Source: Pardosa pseudoannulata (Eukaryota; Arthropoda; Arachnida; Araneae; Lycosidae). Taken from it: a stretch of DNA of 64,000 nt. Shown one piece after another: positions 1-12,224 of the stretch. The notes beneath the pieces are model-generated. The model did no database searches and had not been told where the DNA came from. It was given only the letters and a program-made list of their open reading frames with translations. Position numbers and translations under genes: made by a program. Numbering within the stretch: position 1 is the first letter of the stretch; the number at the start of each line of letters is the position of its first letter. The DNA is taken from contig CM063498.1 of the NCBI GenBank assembly GCA_032207245.1, positions 87,170,461 through 87,234,460 on the forward strand, in the 5' to 3' direction.

Positions 1-720
1 AGTAAGTAAAACCAATTAATAGCCTTTGTTTGAATTAATGTTTATCATGCGGAAAATGCTTCCTCTCGCAAAGTGTACACATAAGCTGTTGATGCATTGT
101 TATGAATTTTTTTGAATACGTAAAACCAATGAATAGCATAAGTTTGAACTTAATGACATCAGTTTGAGATACCGTGATTTTTATAACAATAACCGATTGA
201 TAACAATAAACGATATGCAAAATTAGATACATTTACACTCCCCCATTTAATTTCACAGCACTAAATTTCAAAACAAAATGAAAAAACACACTTTATATTT
301 ATGTATTGCATATTAAACTTTAAAGCATAAGAATTGTGTACGTAATGTAAAAAATTGATCAATTGTTGACTGTCTACAATTTTTTCTATGAAGCTCATTG
401 ATAAATTGTTCGTAATCATGATGAACCAGTCATAACGTCTGTGTTGTACTCCACGTTTCAACATTTTTAATGAATTTGTCATTTCAGCACTTGTAGGAGG
501 TGGCTCAATATAAAGTGATTCTCCATCTGACTCATTAGTTACATCAACCTGTCATAATGATTCAAAATTTTGATCTTTTGTTTTAATGCTAAATTATTTC
601 GCTTTATAGCTTCCATATTGACAAGCTGCATGTAAGCCAGCAAGGCATAAAATGTGCCTACGCTTCTTCTCAGTTCCAAAAATAATCTGTTGACTTCTGC
701 TTATCTAACGATTGACCACC
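1..720 (-). repeat. Diverged outer unit of the Tigger-derived array
   Basis: This block is related to the tandem array that follows but is longer and more diverged. Near 150-220 it has a degenerate Tigger subterminal stretch (CTTAATG, then AACAATAACCGATTG and AACGATATG). Further right, on the minus strand, come transposase C-terminal-like sequence and then N-terminal-like sequence (about 545-720). The 545-720 part is colinear with 7,500-7,680, where the array meets the Tigger 5' region. At about 720 it switches abruptly into a fresh array unit (TTATATTTATG). I read it as an older, less deleted relative of the monomer. The first 140 bp also hold two related copies of a short motif (AAAACCAAT.AATAGC), 117 bp apart. 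Confidence 0.7.
360..618 (-). pseudogene. Tigger/pogo transposase remnant: N-terminus joined to C-terminus
   Basis: On the minus strand a short N-terminal piece (MEAIKRNNLALKQKIKILN, about 618-562) resembles helix 1 of the CENP-B/Tigger N-terminal helix-turn-helix. It runs through a stop straight into a piece reading NESDGESLYIEPPPTSAEM and then NSLKMLKRGVQHRRYD, which looks like the acidic C-terminal tail of Tigger transposases (family pattern: EAL..L..L). The whole DDE catalytic core is missing. The arrangement implies a large internal deletion that kept both ends of the gene. It cannot encode an active transposase. Family assignment rests on pattern recognition of the two short ends and on the nearby Tigger-like terminal repeats. 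Confidence 0.5.
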
Positions 721-3700
721 AACTTATATTTATGTACTGTATATATCCTTTAAAACATAATAATTGTATACATAATTAAAAAAAAACTGATCAATTGTTG
801 GCTGTCTACAATTTTTCCCAAGAAGCTCATTGATAAATTGTTCGTAATCATAATCAACCTGTCATAACAATTTAAAATTTCGATCTTTTGTTTTAGTGTT
901 AAATCATTTCCATTTCTGTCTTCCTTTTGACTCATTACTAATGTACAGTGATCTCTTCTTAATGTGATTAGTTTGTTACCCCGTGATTTAGATAACAATA
1001 AATTGATAACAATAAACGATATGAAAAAATTATACAAATTTACCCCCCCCAAAACCTTTAATTCTCAAGTTCTAAATTTCAAAACAAAATAGATAAAACA
1101 CACCTTATATTTATGCATTGTATATTATCATTTGAAACATAAGAATTAAAAAAAATTATCAATTGTTGACTGTATACAATTTTTCCCAAGAAGCTCATTG
1201 ATATATTATCGTAATCATAATCAACCTGTCATAACAATTTAAAATTTCGATCTTTTGTTTTAGTGTTAAATCATTTCCATTTCTGTCTTCCATCTGACTC
1301 ATTACTAATGTACAGTGATCTCTTCTTAATGTGATTAGTTTGTTACCCCGTGATTTAGATAACAATAAACGATATGAAAAAATTATACAAATTTACCCCC
1401 CCCAAAACCTTTAATTCTCAAGTTCTAAATTTCAAAACAAAATAGATAAAACACACCTTATATTTATGCATTGTATATTATCATTTGAAACATAAGAATT
1501 AAAAAAAATTATCAATTGTTGACTGTATACAATTTTTTTGAAGAAGCTCATTGATATATTATCCGTAATCATAATCAACCTGTCATAACGATTCAAAATT
1601 TCGATCTTTTGTTTTAGTGTTAAATCATTTCCATTTCTGTCTTCCATCTGACTCATTACTAATGTACAGTGATCTCTTCTTAATGTGATTAGTTTGTTAC
1701 CCCGTGATTTAGATAACAATAACCGATTGATAACAATAAACGATATGAAAAAATTATATAAATTTACCCCCCCCCCTCCAAACGTTTAATTCTCAAGTTC
1801 TAAATTTCAAAACAAAATAGATAAAATACACCTTATATTTATGCATTGTATATTATCATTTGAAACATAAGAATTAAAAAAATTATCAGTTGTTGACTGT
1901 ATACAATTTTTTCGAAGAAGATCATTGATATATGTTCCGTAATCATAATCAACCTGTCATAACGATTCAAAATTTCGATCTTTCGTTTTAGTGTTAAATC
2001 ATTTCCATTTCTGTCTTCCATCTGACTCATTACTAATGTACAGTGATCTCTTCTTAATGTGATTCGTTTGTTACCCCGTGATTTAGATAACAATAACCGA
2101 TTGATAACAATAAACGATATGAAAAAATTATATAAATTTACCCCCTCTCCAAACCTTTAATTCTCAAGTTCTAAATTTCAAAACAAAATAGATAAAACAC
2201 ACCTTATATTTATGCATTGTATATTGTCATTTGAAACATAAGTATTCGAAAAAATTATCAATTGTTGACTGTATACAATTTTTTCGAAGAATTTTATTGT
2301 AATCATAATCAACCTGTCAACTTTCAAACGATTCGAGAATTTCGATCTTTTGTTTATCATTTTATACCCATTTCTGTCTTCCATCTGAAATAATTACTAA
2401 TGTACATATTAATGTGAAAGTTTGTTACCCCGTAGATTCAAGAACATAAGGATAACAATAAATAACATTTTTATGAAAAAATTACTATAAATTTACCCCC
2501 CCATCCAACCTTTAATTCGGGGTCAAGTATCGCGTGCTTTCAAAACAAAATAGAAACACAGCTCGTTATATTTATGCGGCAATATTATCATTTGAAACAT
2601 AAGAATTAAAAAAATTATCAGTTGTTGACTGCATACAATTTTTTCGAAGAAGCTCATTGATAAATTGTTCGTAATCATAATCAACCTGTCATAACAATTT
2701 AAAATTTCGATCTTTTGTTTTAGTGTTAAATCATTTCCATTTCTGTCTTCCATCTGACTCATTACTAATGTACAGTGATCTCTTCTTAATGTGATTAGTT
2801 TGTTACCCCGTGATTTAGATAACAATAACCGATTGATAACAATAAACGATATGAAAAAATTATATAAATTTACCCCCCCCCCTCCAAACGTTTAATTCTC
2901 AAGTTCTAAATTTCAAAACAAAATAGATAAAACACACCTTATATTTATGCATTGTATATTATCATTTGAAACATAAGAATTAAAAAAAATTATCAATTGT
3001 TGACTGTATACAATTTTTCCCAAGAAGCTCATTGATAAATTGTTCGTAATCATAATCAACCTGTCATAACAATTTAAAATTTCGATCTTTCGTTTTAGTG
3101 TTAAATCATTTCCATTTCTGTCTTCCATCTGACTCATTACTAATGTACAGTGATCTCTTCTTAATGTGATTAGTTTGTTACCCCGTGATTTAGATAACAA
3201 TAACCGATTGATAACTATAAACGATATGAAAAAAATATATAAATTTACCCTCCCCCCTCCAAACCTTTAACTCTCAAGTTCTAAATTTCAAAACAAAATA
3301 GATAAAACACACCTTATATTTATGCATTGTATATTATCATTTGAAACATAATAATTAAAAAAAATTATCAATTGTTGACTGTATACAATTTTTTCGAAGA
3401 AGCTCATTGATATATTATCCGTAATCATAATCAACCTGTCATAACGATTCAAAATTTCGATCTTTTGTTTTAGTGTTAAATCATTTCCATTTCTGTCTTC
3501 CATCTGACTCATTACTAATGTACAGTGATCTCTTCTTAATGTGATTAGTTTGTTACCCCGTGATTTAGATAACAATAACCGATTGATAACAATAAACGAT
3601 ATGAAAAAATTATATAAATTTACCCCCCCCCCCTCCAAACGTTTAATTCTCAAGTTCTAAATTTCAAAACAAAATAGATAAAACACACTTTATATTTATG

Positions 3701-6700
3701 CATTGTATATTATCATTTGAAACATAAGAATAAAAAAAATTGATCAATTGGTGGACTGTACAATTTTTTCGAAGAAGCTCATTGATATATTATCCGTAAT
3801 CATAATCAACCTGTCATAACGATTCAAAATTTCGATCTTTTGTTTTAGTGTTAAATCATTTCCATTTCTGTCTTCCATCTGACTCATTACTAATGTACAG
3901 TGATCTCTTCTTAATGTGATTAGTTTGTTACCCCGTGATTTAGATAACAATAACCGATTGATAACAATAAACGATATGAAAAAATTATATAAATTTACCC
4001 CCCCCTTCAAACCTTTAATTCTCAAGTTCTAAATTTCAAAACAAAATAGATAAAACACACCTTATATTTATGCATTGTATATTATCATTTGAAACATAAG
4101 TATTAAAAAAATTATCAGTTGTTGACTACATACAATTTTTTCGAAGAAGCTCATTGATATATTATCCGTAATCATAATCAACCTGTCATAACGATTCAAA
4201 ATTTCGATCTTTTGTTTTAGTGTTAAATCATTTCCATTTCTGTCTTCCATCTGACTCATTACTAATGTACAGTGATCTCTTCTTAATGTGATTAGTTTGT
4301 TACCCCGTGATTTAGGTAACAATAACCGATAGATAACAATAAACGATATGAAAAAATTAGATAAATTTACCCCCCTTCCAAACCTTTAACTCTCAAGTTC
4401 TAAATTTCAAAACAAAATAGATAAAACACACCTTATATTTATGCATTGTATATTATCATTTGAAACATAAGTATTAAAAAAATTATCAATTGTTGACTGT
4501 ATACAATTTTTTCGAAGAAGCTCATTGATATATTATCCGTAATCATAATCAACCTGTCATAACGATTCAAAATTTCGATCTTTTGGTTTTAGTGTTAAAT
4601 CATTTCCATTTCTGTCTTCCTTTTGACTCATTACTAATGTACAGTGATCTCTTCTTAATGTGATTATTTTGTTACCCCGTGATTTAGATAACAATAAACG
4701 ATATGAAAAAATTATACAAATTTACCCCCCCCAAAACCTTTAATTCTCAAGTTCTAAATTTCAAAACAAAATAGATAAAACACACCTTATATTAATGCAT
4801 TGTATATTATCATTTGAAACATAAGAATTAAAAAAAATTATCAATTGTTGACTGTATACAATTTTTTCGAAGAAGCTCATTGATATATTATCCGTAATCA
4901 TAATCAACCTGTCATAACGATTCAAAATTTCGATCTTTTGTTTTAGTGTTAAATCATTACCATTCCTGTCTTCCATCTGACTCATTACTAATGTACAGTG
5001 ATCTCTTCTTAATGTGATTAGTTTGTTACCCCGTGATTTAGATAACAATAACCGATTGATAACAATAAACGATATGAAAAAATTATATAAATTTACCCCC
5101 CCCCCTCCAAACCTTTAATTCTCAAGTTCTAAATTTCAAAACAAAATAGATAAAACACACCTTATATTTATGCATTGTATATTATCATTTGAAACATAAG
5201 AATTAAAAAAATTATCAGTTGTTGACTGTATACAATTTTTTTCGAAAAGGCTCATTGATATATTATCCGTAATCATAATCAACCTGTCATAACGATTCAA
5301 AATTTCGATCTTTTGTTTTAGTGTTAAATCATTACCATTCCTGTCTTCCATCTGACTCATTACTAATGTACAGTGATCTCTTCTTAATGTGATTAGTTTG
5401 TTACCCCGTGATTTAGATAACAATAACCGATTGATAACAATAAACGATATGAAAAAATTATATAAATTTACCCCCCCCCTCCAAACCTTTAATTCTCAAG
5501 TTCTAAATTTCAAAACAAAATAGATAAAACACACCTTATATTTATGCATTGTATATTATCATTTGAAACATAAGAATTAAAAAAATTATCAGTTGTTGAC
5601 TGTATACAATTTTTTCGAAGAAGCTCATTGATATATTATCCGTAATCATAATCAACCTGTCATAACGATTCAAAATTTCGATCTTTTGTTTTAGTGTTAA
5701 ATCATTTCCATTTCTGTCTTCCATCTGACTCATTACTAATGTACAGTGATCTCTTCTTAATGTGATTAGTTTGTTACCCCGTGATTTAGATAACAATAAC
5801 CGATTGATAACAATAAACGATATGAAAAAATTATATAAATTTACCCCCCCCCTCCAAACGTTTAATTCTCAAGTTCTAAATTTCAAAACAAAATAGATAA
5901 AACACACCTTATATTTATGCATTGTATATTATCATTTGAAACATAAGAATTAAAAAAATTATCAGTTGTTGACTGCATACAATTTTTTCGAAGAAGCTCA
6001 TTGATAAATTGTTCGTAATCATAATCAACCTGTCATAACGATTCAAAATTTCGATCTTTTGTTTTAGTGTTAAATCATTTCCATTTCTGTCTTCCATCTG
6101 ACTCATTACTAATGTACAGTGATCTCTTCTTAATGTGATTAGTTTGTTACCCCGTGATTTAGATAACAATAACCGATTGATAACTATAAACGATATGAAA
6201 AAAATATATAAATTTACCCCCCCCCAAACCTTTAACTCTCAAGTTCTAAATTTCAAAACAAAATAGATAAAACACACCTTATATTTATGCATTGTATATT
6301 ATCATTTGAAACATAATAATTAAAAAAAATTATCAATTGTTGACTGTATACAATTTTTTCGAAGAAGCTCATTGATATATTATCCGTAATCATAATCAAC
6401 CTGTCATAACGATTCAAAATTTCGATCTTTTGTTTTAGTGTTAAATCATTTCCATTTCTGTCTTCCATCTGACTCATTACTAATGTACAGTGATCTCTTC
6501 TTAATGTGATTAGTTTGTTACCCCGTGATTTAGATAACAATAACCGATTGATAACAATAAACGATATGAAAAAATTATACAAATTTACCCCCCCCCAAAC
6601 CTTTAATTCTCAAGTTCTAAATTTCAAAACAAAATAGATAAAACACACCTTATATTTATGCATTGTATATTATCATTTGAAACATAAGAATTAAAAAAAA

Positions 6701-7560
6701 TTATCAATTGGTGACTGTATACAATTTTTTCGAAGAAGCTCATTGATATATTATCCGTAATCATAATCAACCTGTCATAACGATTCAAAATTTCGATCTT
6801 TTGTTTTAGTGTTAAATCATTACCATTCCTGTCTTCCATCTGACTCATTACTAATGTACAGTGATCTCTTCTTAATGTGATTAGTTTGTTACCCCGTGAT
6901 TTAGATAACAATAACCGATTGATAACAATAAACGATATGAAAAAATTATATAAATTTACCCCCCCCCTCCAAACCTTTAATTCTCAAGTTCTAAATTTCA
7001 AAACAAAATAGATAAAACACACCTTATATTTATGCATTGTATATTATCATTTGAAACATAAGAATTAAAATTTATCAATTGTTGACTGTATACAATTTTT
7101 TCGAAGAAGCTCATTGATAAATTATCCGTAATCATAATCAACCTGTCATAACGATTCAAAATTTCGATCTTTTGTTTTAGTGTTAAATCATTTCCATTTC
7201 TGTCTTCCATCTGACTCATTACTAATGTACAGTGATCTCTTCTTAATGTGATTAGTTTGTTACCCCGTGATTTAGATAACAATAACCGATTGATAACTAT
7301 AAACGATATGAAAAAAATATATAAATTTACCCTCCCCCCTCCAAACCTTTAACTCTCAAGTTCTAAATTTCAAAACAAAATAGATAAAACACACCTTATA
7401 TTTATGCATTGTATATTATCATTTGAAACATAAGAATTAAAATTTATCAATTGTTGACTGTATACAATTTTTTCGAAGAAGCTCATTGATAAATTATCCG
7501 TAATCATAATCAACCTGTCATAACGATTCAAAATTTCGATCTTTTGTTTTAATGCTAAAG
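721..7560. repeat. Tandem array of ~372-bp monomers derived from a Tigger MITE
   Basis: Aligned on GTTTGTTACC, 18 copies start at 971, 1338, 1692, 2066, 2420, 2798, 3173, 3548, 3923, 4295, 4667, 5021, 5396, 5769, 6142, 6513, 6884 and 7255. Most spacings are 367-378 bp. Three are 354 bp; where I checked, these lack a 17-18 bp CCGATTGATAACAAT segment. The copy near 2,420 is the most mutated; those from 4.7 kb on are very similar. Each monomer reads, on the plus strand: a TIR-like block (TACAGTGATCTC, CTTAATGTGA, AACAATAACCGATTG), A-rich sequence, a variable C-run, more A+T-rich sequence, and then on the minus strand a transposase N-terminal scrap. Minus-strand open frames of about 84-121 residues recur in nearly every copy but span the TIR and are not credible proteins. 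Confidence 0.92.
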
Positions 7561-7609
7561 CATTTCGATTTCTGGCTTCCATATCGACAAGCTGCATGTA
7601 AGCGAGCAA
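7370..7609 (-). pseudogene. Tigger-like transposase N-terminal fragment at array edge
   Basis: The last array unit runs into non-repeated Tigger sequence here. The minus-strand frame begins MLAYMQLVDMEARNRNALA and continues LKQKIEILNRYDRL. The xLxLKQKIEILN stretch matches the first helix of the CENP-B/Tigger/pogo N-terminal DNA-binding domain. After RYD the frame passes into the sequence that follows RYD in the C-terminal remnant near 420, so the deletion junction appears to sit in a shared CGTTATGAC (microhomology). Upstream lies a 5' leader of about 390 bp to the element end at 8,001. Only about 25 residues are recognisable, so this is a relic. It is probably the least altered copy of the sequence that was amplified leftward. 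Confidence 0.6.
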
Positions 7610-8001
7610 GTCATAAAATGTGAATACGCTCCTTCTCAGTTCCGATAATAATGTGTTGCCTTCTGCTTATCTGACAACCACTGACCACCAACAGGGTGTG
7701 CTTATTTCTGAAAAATTCCAGGAACGTGTAATTTCCCACTCTTTTGTTCTTTCCCCTTTTCCTTAGGTGGAAGTGGAGAATTCTCTGAAATTCGAAATGA
7801 GTGGGTTTCTACTGAATATATTGTGAATATTTTTTTGCCTGTTAAAACGAGGTTCGAAAACTGATAACATTAACCGATGTAACGATCACATAATGCGATA
7901 ATTTTAAATACATTTGAATAGAGAAAATCGGGACCAATTGATTTCGATACCAATAAGCGATTGATAACATTAACCACGGTCACATTAAGCGGAGTCTACT
8001 G
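7555..8001 (-). mobile_element. 5' terminal region of a Tigger/pogo element
   Basis: Read on the minus strand from 8,001 the sequence begins CAGTAGACTCCGCTTAATGT, the classic Tigger/pogo terminal repeat style, flanked by TA at 8,002-8,003 (TA target duplication). It continues with subterminal repeats (TAATGTTATCAATCGC, TTAATGTTATCAG). After about 390 bp of leader comes the transposase N-terminus. The plus-oriented TIR-like blocks inside the array (TACAGTGATCTC..CTTAATGTGA) are the inverted partner of this end. The opposite end of the original element lies in or beyond the array. Confidence 0.75.
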
Positions 8002-8003
8002 TA

Positions 8004-9980
8004 GTTTGTTAGGCACACTGTACTAATATCTACACATACACCCATATATTTTTGTAATTTACTCATATTTTAATTTATGAGATATTCCATAAACAGGTTC
8101 ATTAACACGTTATGAGCTATTTTATCTTTTTATAAATGTCTTAATAGTATTAAAAACGAAATACAAACGAACAAAAATTTAATTCGCGTTTTAAAAATGA
8201 AATTCGTCACTCGTGACGTTGACAGGAAGGGTTAATACTCAATATATCGGCATTTTACGTGTTAAGATGAGCGGTAGATCTTTTAATATTTTTAGGGTAT
8301 TTAGGAATACCTGCTCAAAATTTCTCTTGGTAATTGCGAGAAGGTAAAGGCTTTTATACAAAAATCAAACAATAAAACTAACTTGCACTCTTAATTGTAT
8401 AGATTCTGCTTGAAATTAGGTTTATATAATTTTTATATAAACTTAATAATATATAATTTTTATATAAACCATTTATGTATCAATATTTTATCTTTTATCT
8501 GAATTTTGAGGGGTGTCTAATATTCCTATGCTAAAGTATTCGAATGGAAACACTTGTAAAGTATATTTATACAAAGATAAAAAAACATAATATTTTATTC
8601 ACTCTAAATTAAGAAAAAAAAAACACATTTTAGAAGCAGATAATTGCGAAATTAAAAAAATCAAGGATGTGAATAGAAGACATTTATTTTTTGCATTAAA
8701 AACAATATCGTATTTTAAAATTACCGTCAATGGGTATTTAGAGTACTAGATATGAAAAAATAAAACCCTTTTGTGATTATTACCTCAAGCAGAAGAAAAT
8801 TAAATGAATAATTATAGCAGGCAAACTTTAAAAATGAAAACATTTTCAACTGATTAAGGTGAAATAATAATAAAATTCTTCTCCATAATGAACTGTTTTT
8901 ATATGTTTATATTTTAACGTAAGATTTCTTTCATGCTCTCCGGTTTTAAAGAAAGAACACTTAATTTTATCTGAAAAGATACATGATTAGAGGAACCACA
9001 CAAAAAAATATGTGAAAAATTTAAGTACAAAAGGACATAATTAAAGTAGTTATATATTTTATATAATGCAAAAAATGGAAAGCATATGTATTGCTCTGTT
9101 CTCTAAATGTTCTTAAATCTTGGATAAAAAACAAACAATGTTGGAAATGCATAAAGTTAAGTAGTTCTTCATTTCTATATATTTATGGTTTTATTATTTG
9201 AACAAGAATTTATTTTTGTTCTGGTAACAAAATTTCGAAAACCAGATTTTCTTTTCAAATTTTAATTCTTTAAGTAACTGCAATAAAAAGATGAATGAAA
9301 AAATTGCTAATCAAGGCACTTCCTCCGAAAGTTAAGATACTAACTTTCACTCCGCTGAAAGCCAATTTTCCGGAAATATGACCAATTTCTGCTATAAATT
9401 TAATAATGTTTTTACAAAAGAGATCTTTGCCCGTGAGCCATTATTTGAAGTGAGACTACTTCTGAGTTCTTAAAATAGATTAATTATAAGTATTCTTATA
9501 TAAAAAAAGAAATAAATAATCGTGATATTAAAGACACTGGCTAAAATGCTTTCTAAATGTAATTAAAACTTAATTTCTGGAACGATAAGTGGATTACTAG
9601 TCATGCTTGGATAGGTAATTAAATATTTTCCTTATCATTAAATTTAAGGTTAAGAACCTAAGATGAAACATAAAAAATATGAGTATTTATAGAATTTTTT
9701 AGTTTTTGAAAGTGTAACGTTATCAAAGTCAGAAAAGTTTGAAATACACTCAATATATGCTAAATAACTATAATTAAAATATTTTTATGTTAAAATAATT
9801 GCACTTCGAAATTAATTCACACTTACATTTATATTATTTTTTTCGTTTATATACATTATAAAAAGAAAAAGTTCCGACATTTTATCTATTACACGAAAAC
9901 ACATGGCTGCTCCAGATGGTGCCAAATTAGACGAAGGGTTATATTTTGTCGTTGAGGACGTTGTATAATTTATGTGATTT
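8004..9980. other. A+T-rich intergenic sequence, no gene recognised
   Basis: I see no convincing coding sequence, RNA gene or mobile element. A GTCACTCGTGACG palindrome near 8,205 sits between two TTAA sites (8,102 and 8,232), but the ends do not match each other well. A 74-residue minus-strand frame (9,812-10,036) has no recognisable domain. Confidence 0.6.
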
Positions 9981-9984
9981 GATT

Positions 9985-10640
9985 CTGAGCGTCTTATGGA
10001 GATATTGAGAAACAACCGACAAATATAGTATTTCATTTTGTCTTGTTTTAATTTTCATTGGTGCCAAATAATGGTCGTTCTGATGATGGTGATATAATTA
10101 TTGCATTGTATTTGGATATTGATATTTAAGGGTTTGTTTTCTAATAGTTTGAAAGATAGTGGTATATGTTAAGGAGTTCATTTTATGTTTTTTAAATAGT
10201 CTCATACTCTTTATGTTTCTTAAATAATGTAAGCCGTTTTCTTGGAAAAAGGTGTACGTTCATTACATTTTATATGATTGAGATATCAAAAAATAACCGA
10301 TAAAAATATTATTTGATTTTGTCTTGCATTTGTTTTTATTGCTCTATGGTGTCAATTGATTGCCTTTCTGGTGATGATTGGTTTAATTATTGTATTAACA
10401 GTTATTGAAGATAGTTATGTATGTTAGTGTGCTCATTTTATGTTTTTTAAATAGTCTCATACTATTTAAATAACATTTTATGTTTTTTAAATAATATAAG
10501 CCATTAATTAAAAAGTTGTATATTTATTAAATTCTATATGACGATATTTTAAGGTTTGCATCTGGATGGTTAGATAGATACTGGTATATGTTTATGCACT
10601 CATTTTAGTCTTTTAAATATTAAATTGGTTTATTATGTGA
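9985..10640. repeat. Degenerate tandem repeat, ~275-bp unit
   Basis: Two diverged copies and part of a third. Shared landmarks are GAGATAT..AAA.AACCGA (about 9,998 and 10,281), the ATTTTGTCTTG stretch that follows, and TTTATGTTTTTTAAATAGTC (about 10,183 and 10,439). Divergence is high, so this is an old array. Confidence 0.6.
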
Positions 10641-10689
10641 TCGTGTTGTTGTTAATCATCTTCCTAGTGTAAGAAAACCTACATGAGGT

Positions 10690-11260
10690 CCAATAAATTC
10701 CGTCGCAATATGTGACAGGTTCATAGCTAAGGGTAATATGCAGCTTCAACTTTCATCAAAACTTTTGATAGGGCTGGAAATTTACTATACCTCAAGAATT
10801 GGTCCTCAAAATTTAAACAGGAAAGGAGCAAATCTCCGCCCAGTTTGACCTACCACTTCCAGAAGTATCGTTTGAAAACTTGGTGGTCATTATGACACTT
10901 TAATAGGCAGCCTCAACTTTGATGGAGACTCTATGAGGGCTGTAAATGTAATATACCTCAAGAATTGGTCCTCAAAATTTAGAAACAGGAACGAAGAAGA
11001 TCGTCCCCTCGCTTGGCCTGCCACCTATAAAGGCATCGTTTGAAAACTTGGTGGACATTATGACCATGTTAATATGAAGCTTCCACTTTCATCGAGACTC
11101 TAGGAGGGCTGGAAACTTAATATACCTCAAGAATTGTTCCTCGAAATTTAGAAACAAGAACGGATCAAATCACCCCCAGGCTTGGCCTGCGAGTTTCAGA
11201 AGTATCATTTGAGAACTTGATGGACATTATGACCACGATCAAATTTTACGTGTTCCAGAA
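10690..11260. repeat. Three tandem copies of a ~167-bp unit
   Basis: CTCAAGAATTG recurs at 10,791, 10,957 and 11,126 (spacings 166 and 169 bp). The copies share CCTCAAAATTTA, GAAAACTTGGTGG and a GGGCTG.AA segment. The unit is clearly richer in G+C than its surroundings. No copy gives a sustained reading frame that I recognise. Confidence 0.8.
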
Positions 11261-12220
11261 ATTTTAATGAAAACGGCGAATCGTAGGTAGGCCTCAGTTT
11301 CGACCCCGTTACACACCGGTTACGAGGTTACTGCTTTTACAGACTGAGGTACCTCAGATGGATTATGTGATCATTTTTAAAGTATTCGTTTAAATAATTT
11401 AGTAGTTAACCAGCGAGGACGTTAGCCGGGCTTCTGAGGCCCAAGCGTTATAAACACATTTCACACAAAATCACTCAACAGAAAAAAACTTCCCAGATTT
11501 TCAGTAGCTCTCTAATAGGCCTTCTACACCCCAATAATTTGCATTCCCTCAATTTTCTCTGAATATTTTTCTCAGAAATAGATGCTTTTAATTTATACGG
11601 ATTCCAAAGACTCAGTGACCACGCATACAGTTTTGAAATTTTATTTAGTGTTTGTGGTCGGAGGAGAGATGCTGTGAAAAACACATCGTTATTTGATAAA
11701 AATGATGGAACATAAAGATGTGATTTAAGTTTTCAAATTGTGCGTGTCTTATGTTTGTGTTTTCGGAATGATAATACAAAAAAATCTACATCTCAAAATA
11801 CTTTTAAAAATTAATTTTTTAAATAAACCGAAATATATTTTAAACTTTTAATAGAGTATTTTTGGTAATATAAATTTGTTATTCGTCGTCAAAAGCAGTG
11901 TTGCTGGTATTTGGCTGAGAAAAGTTGCACAGGGTTTCAAAGGCCCGGTGTGCATTCTCTTGAAACTACGGATAATGCGAGTCCTCATGAGTTAAATAGT
12001 ATAACTTTTTGCTGTGTATTATGTGTTTGCGGACATACACTAAGTTCAAAGTAATTATATTTGTAATTTTATTAAGTATATATACTCATACTAATAAAAT
12101 TATGTAATGTTTGATGTTTTTCAGAGGAACTAATTACAAAAGTTCCTAAAATATTGAATAACTAGCAGACAATCCGTCATATAACGGGATCAGAAAAGTT
12201 TTTAATTTTCCAGAATTGTA
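11261..12220. other. Mixed-composition intergenic sequence; one unassigned minus-strand frame
   Basis: Between 11,260 and 11,450 the sequence is richer in G+C than usual here. A 69-residue minus-strand frame at 11,475-11,684 (basic, with KISKLYAWSLSLWNPYKLK) could be a decayed exon, but no family is recognised and no clear splice sites were identified. The rest is A+T-rich without visible features. Confidence 0.4.
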
Positions 12221-12224
12221 AAGT

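Noticed and set aside
971..7609. Recurring 84-121 residue minus-strand frames, one per monomer
   Set aside because: They begin in the terminal-repeat part of one unit and end in the 3' remnant of the next. Only about 15-25 residues resemble transposase, and conservation follows from the DNA repeat itself.
8102..8235. Possible piggyBac-like MITE between two TTAA sites
   Set aside because: The putative ends (CACGTTATG versus CCCTTCCTG read inward) do not match convincingly; only an internal GTCACTCGTGACG palindrome supports it.
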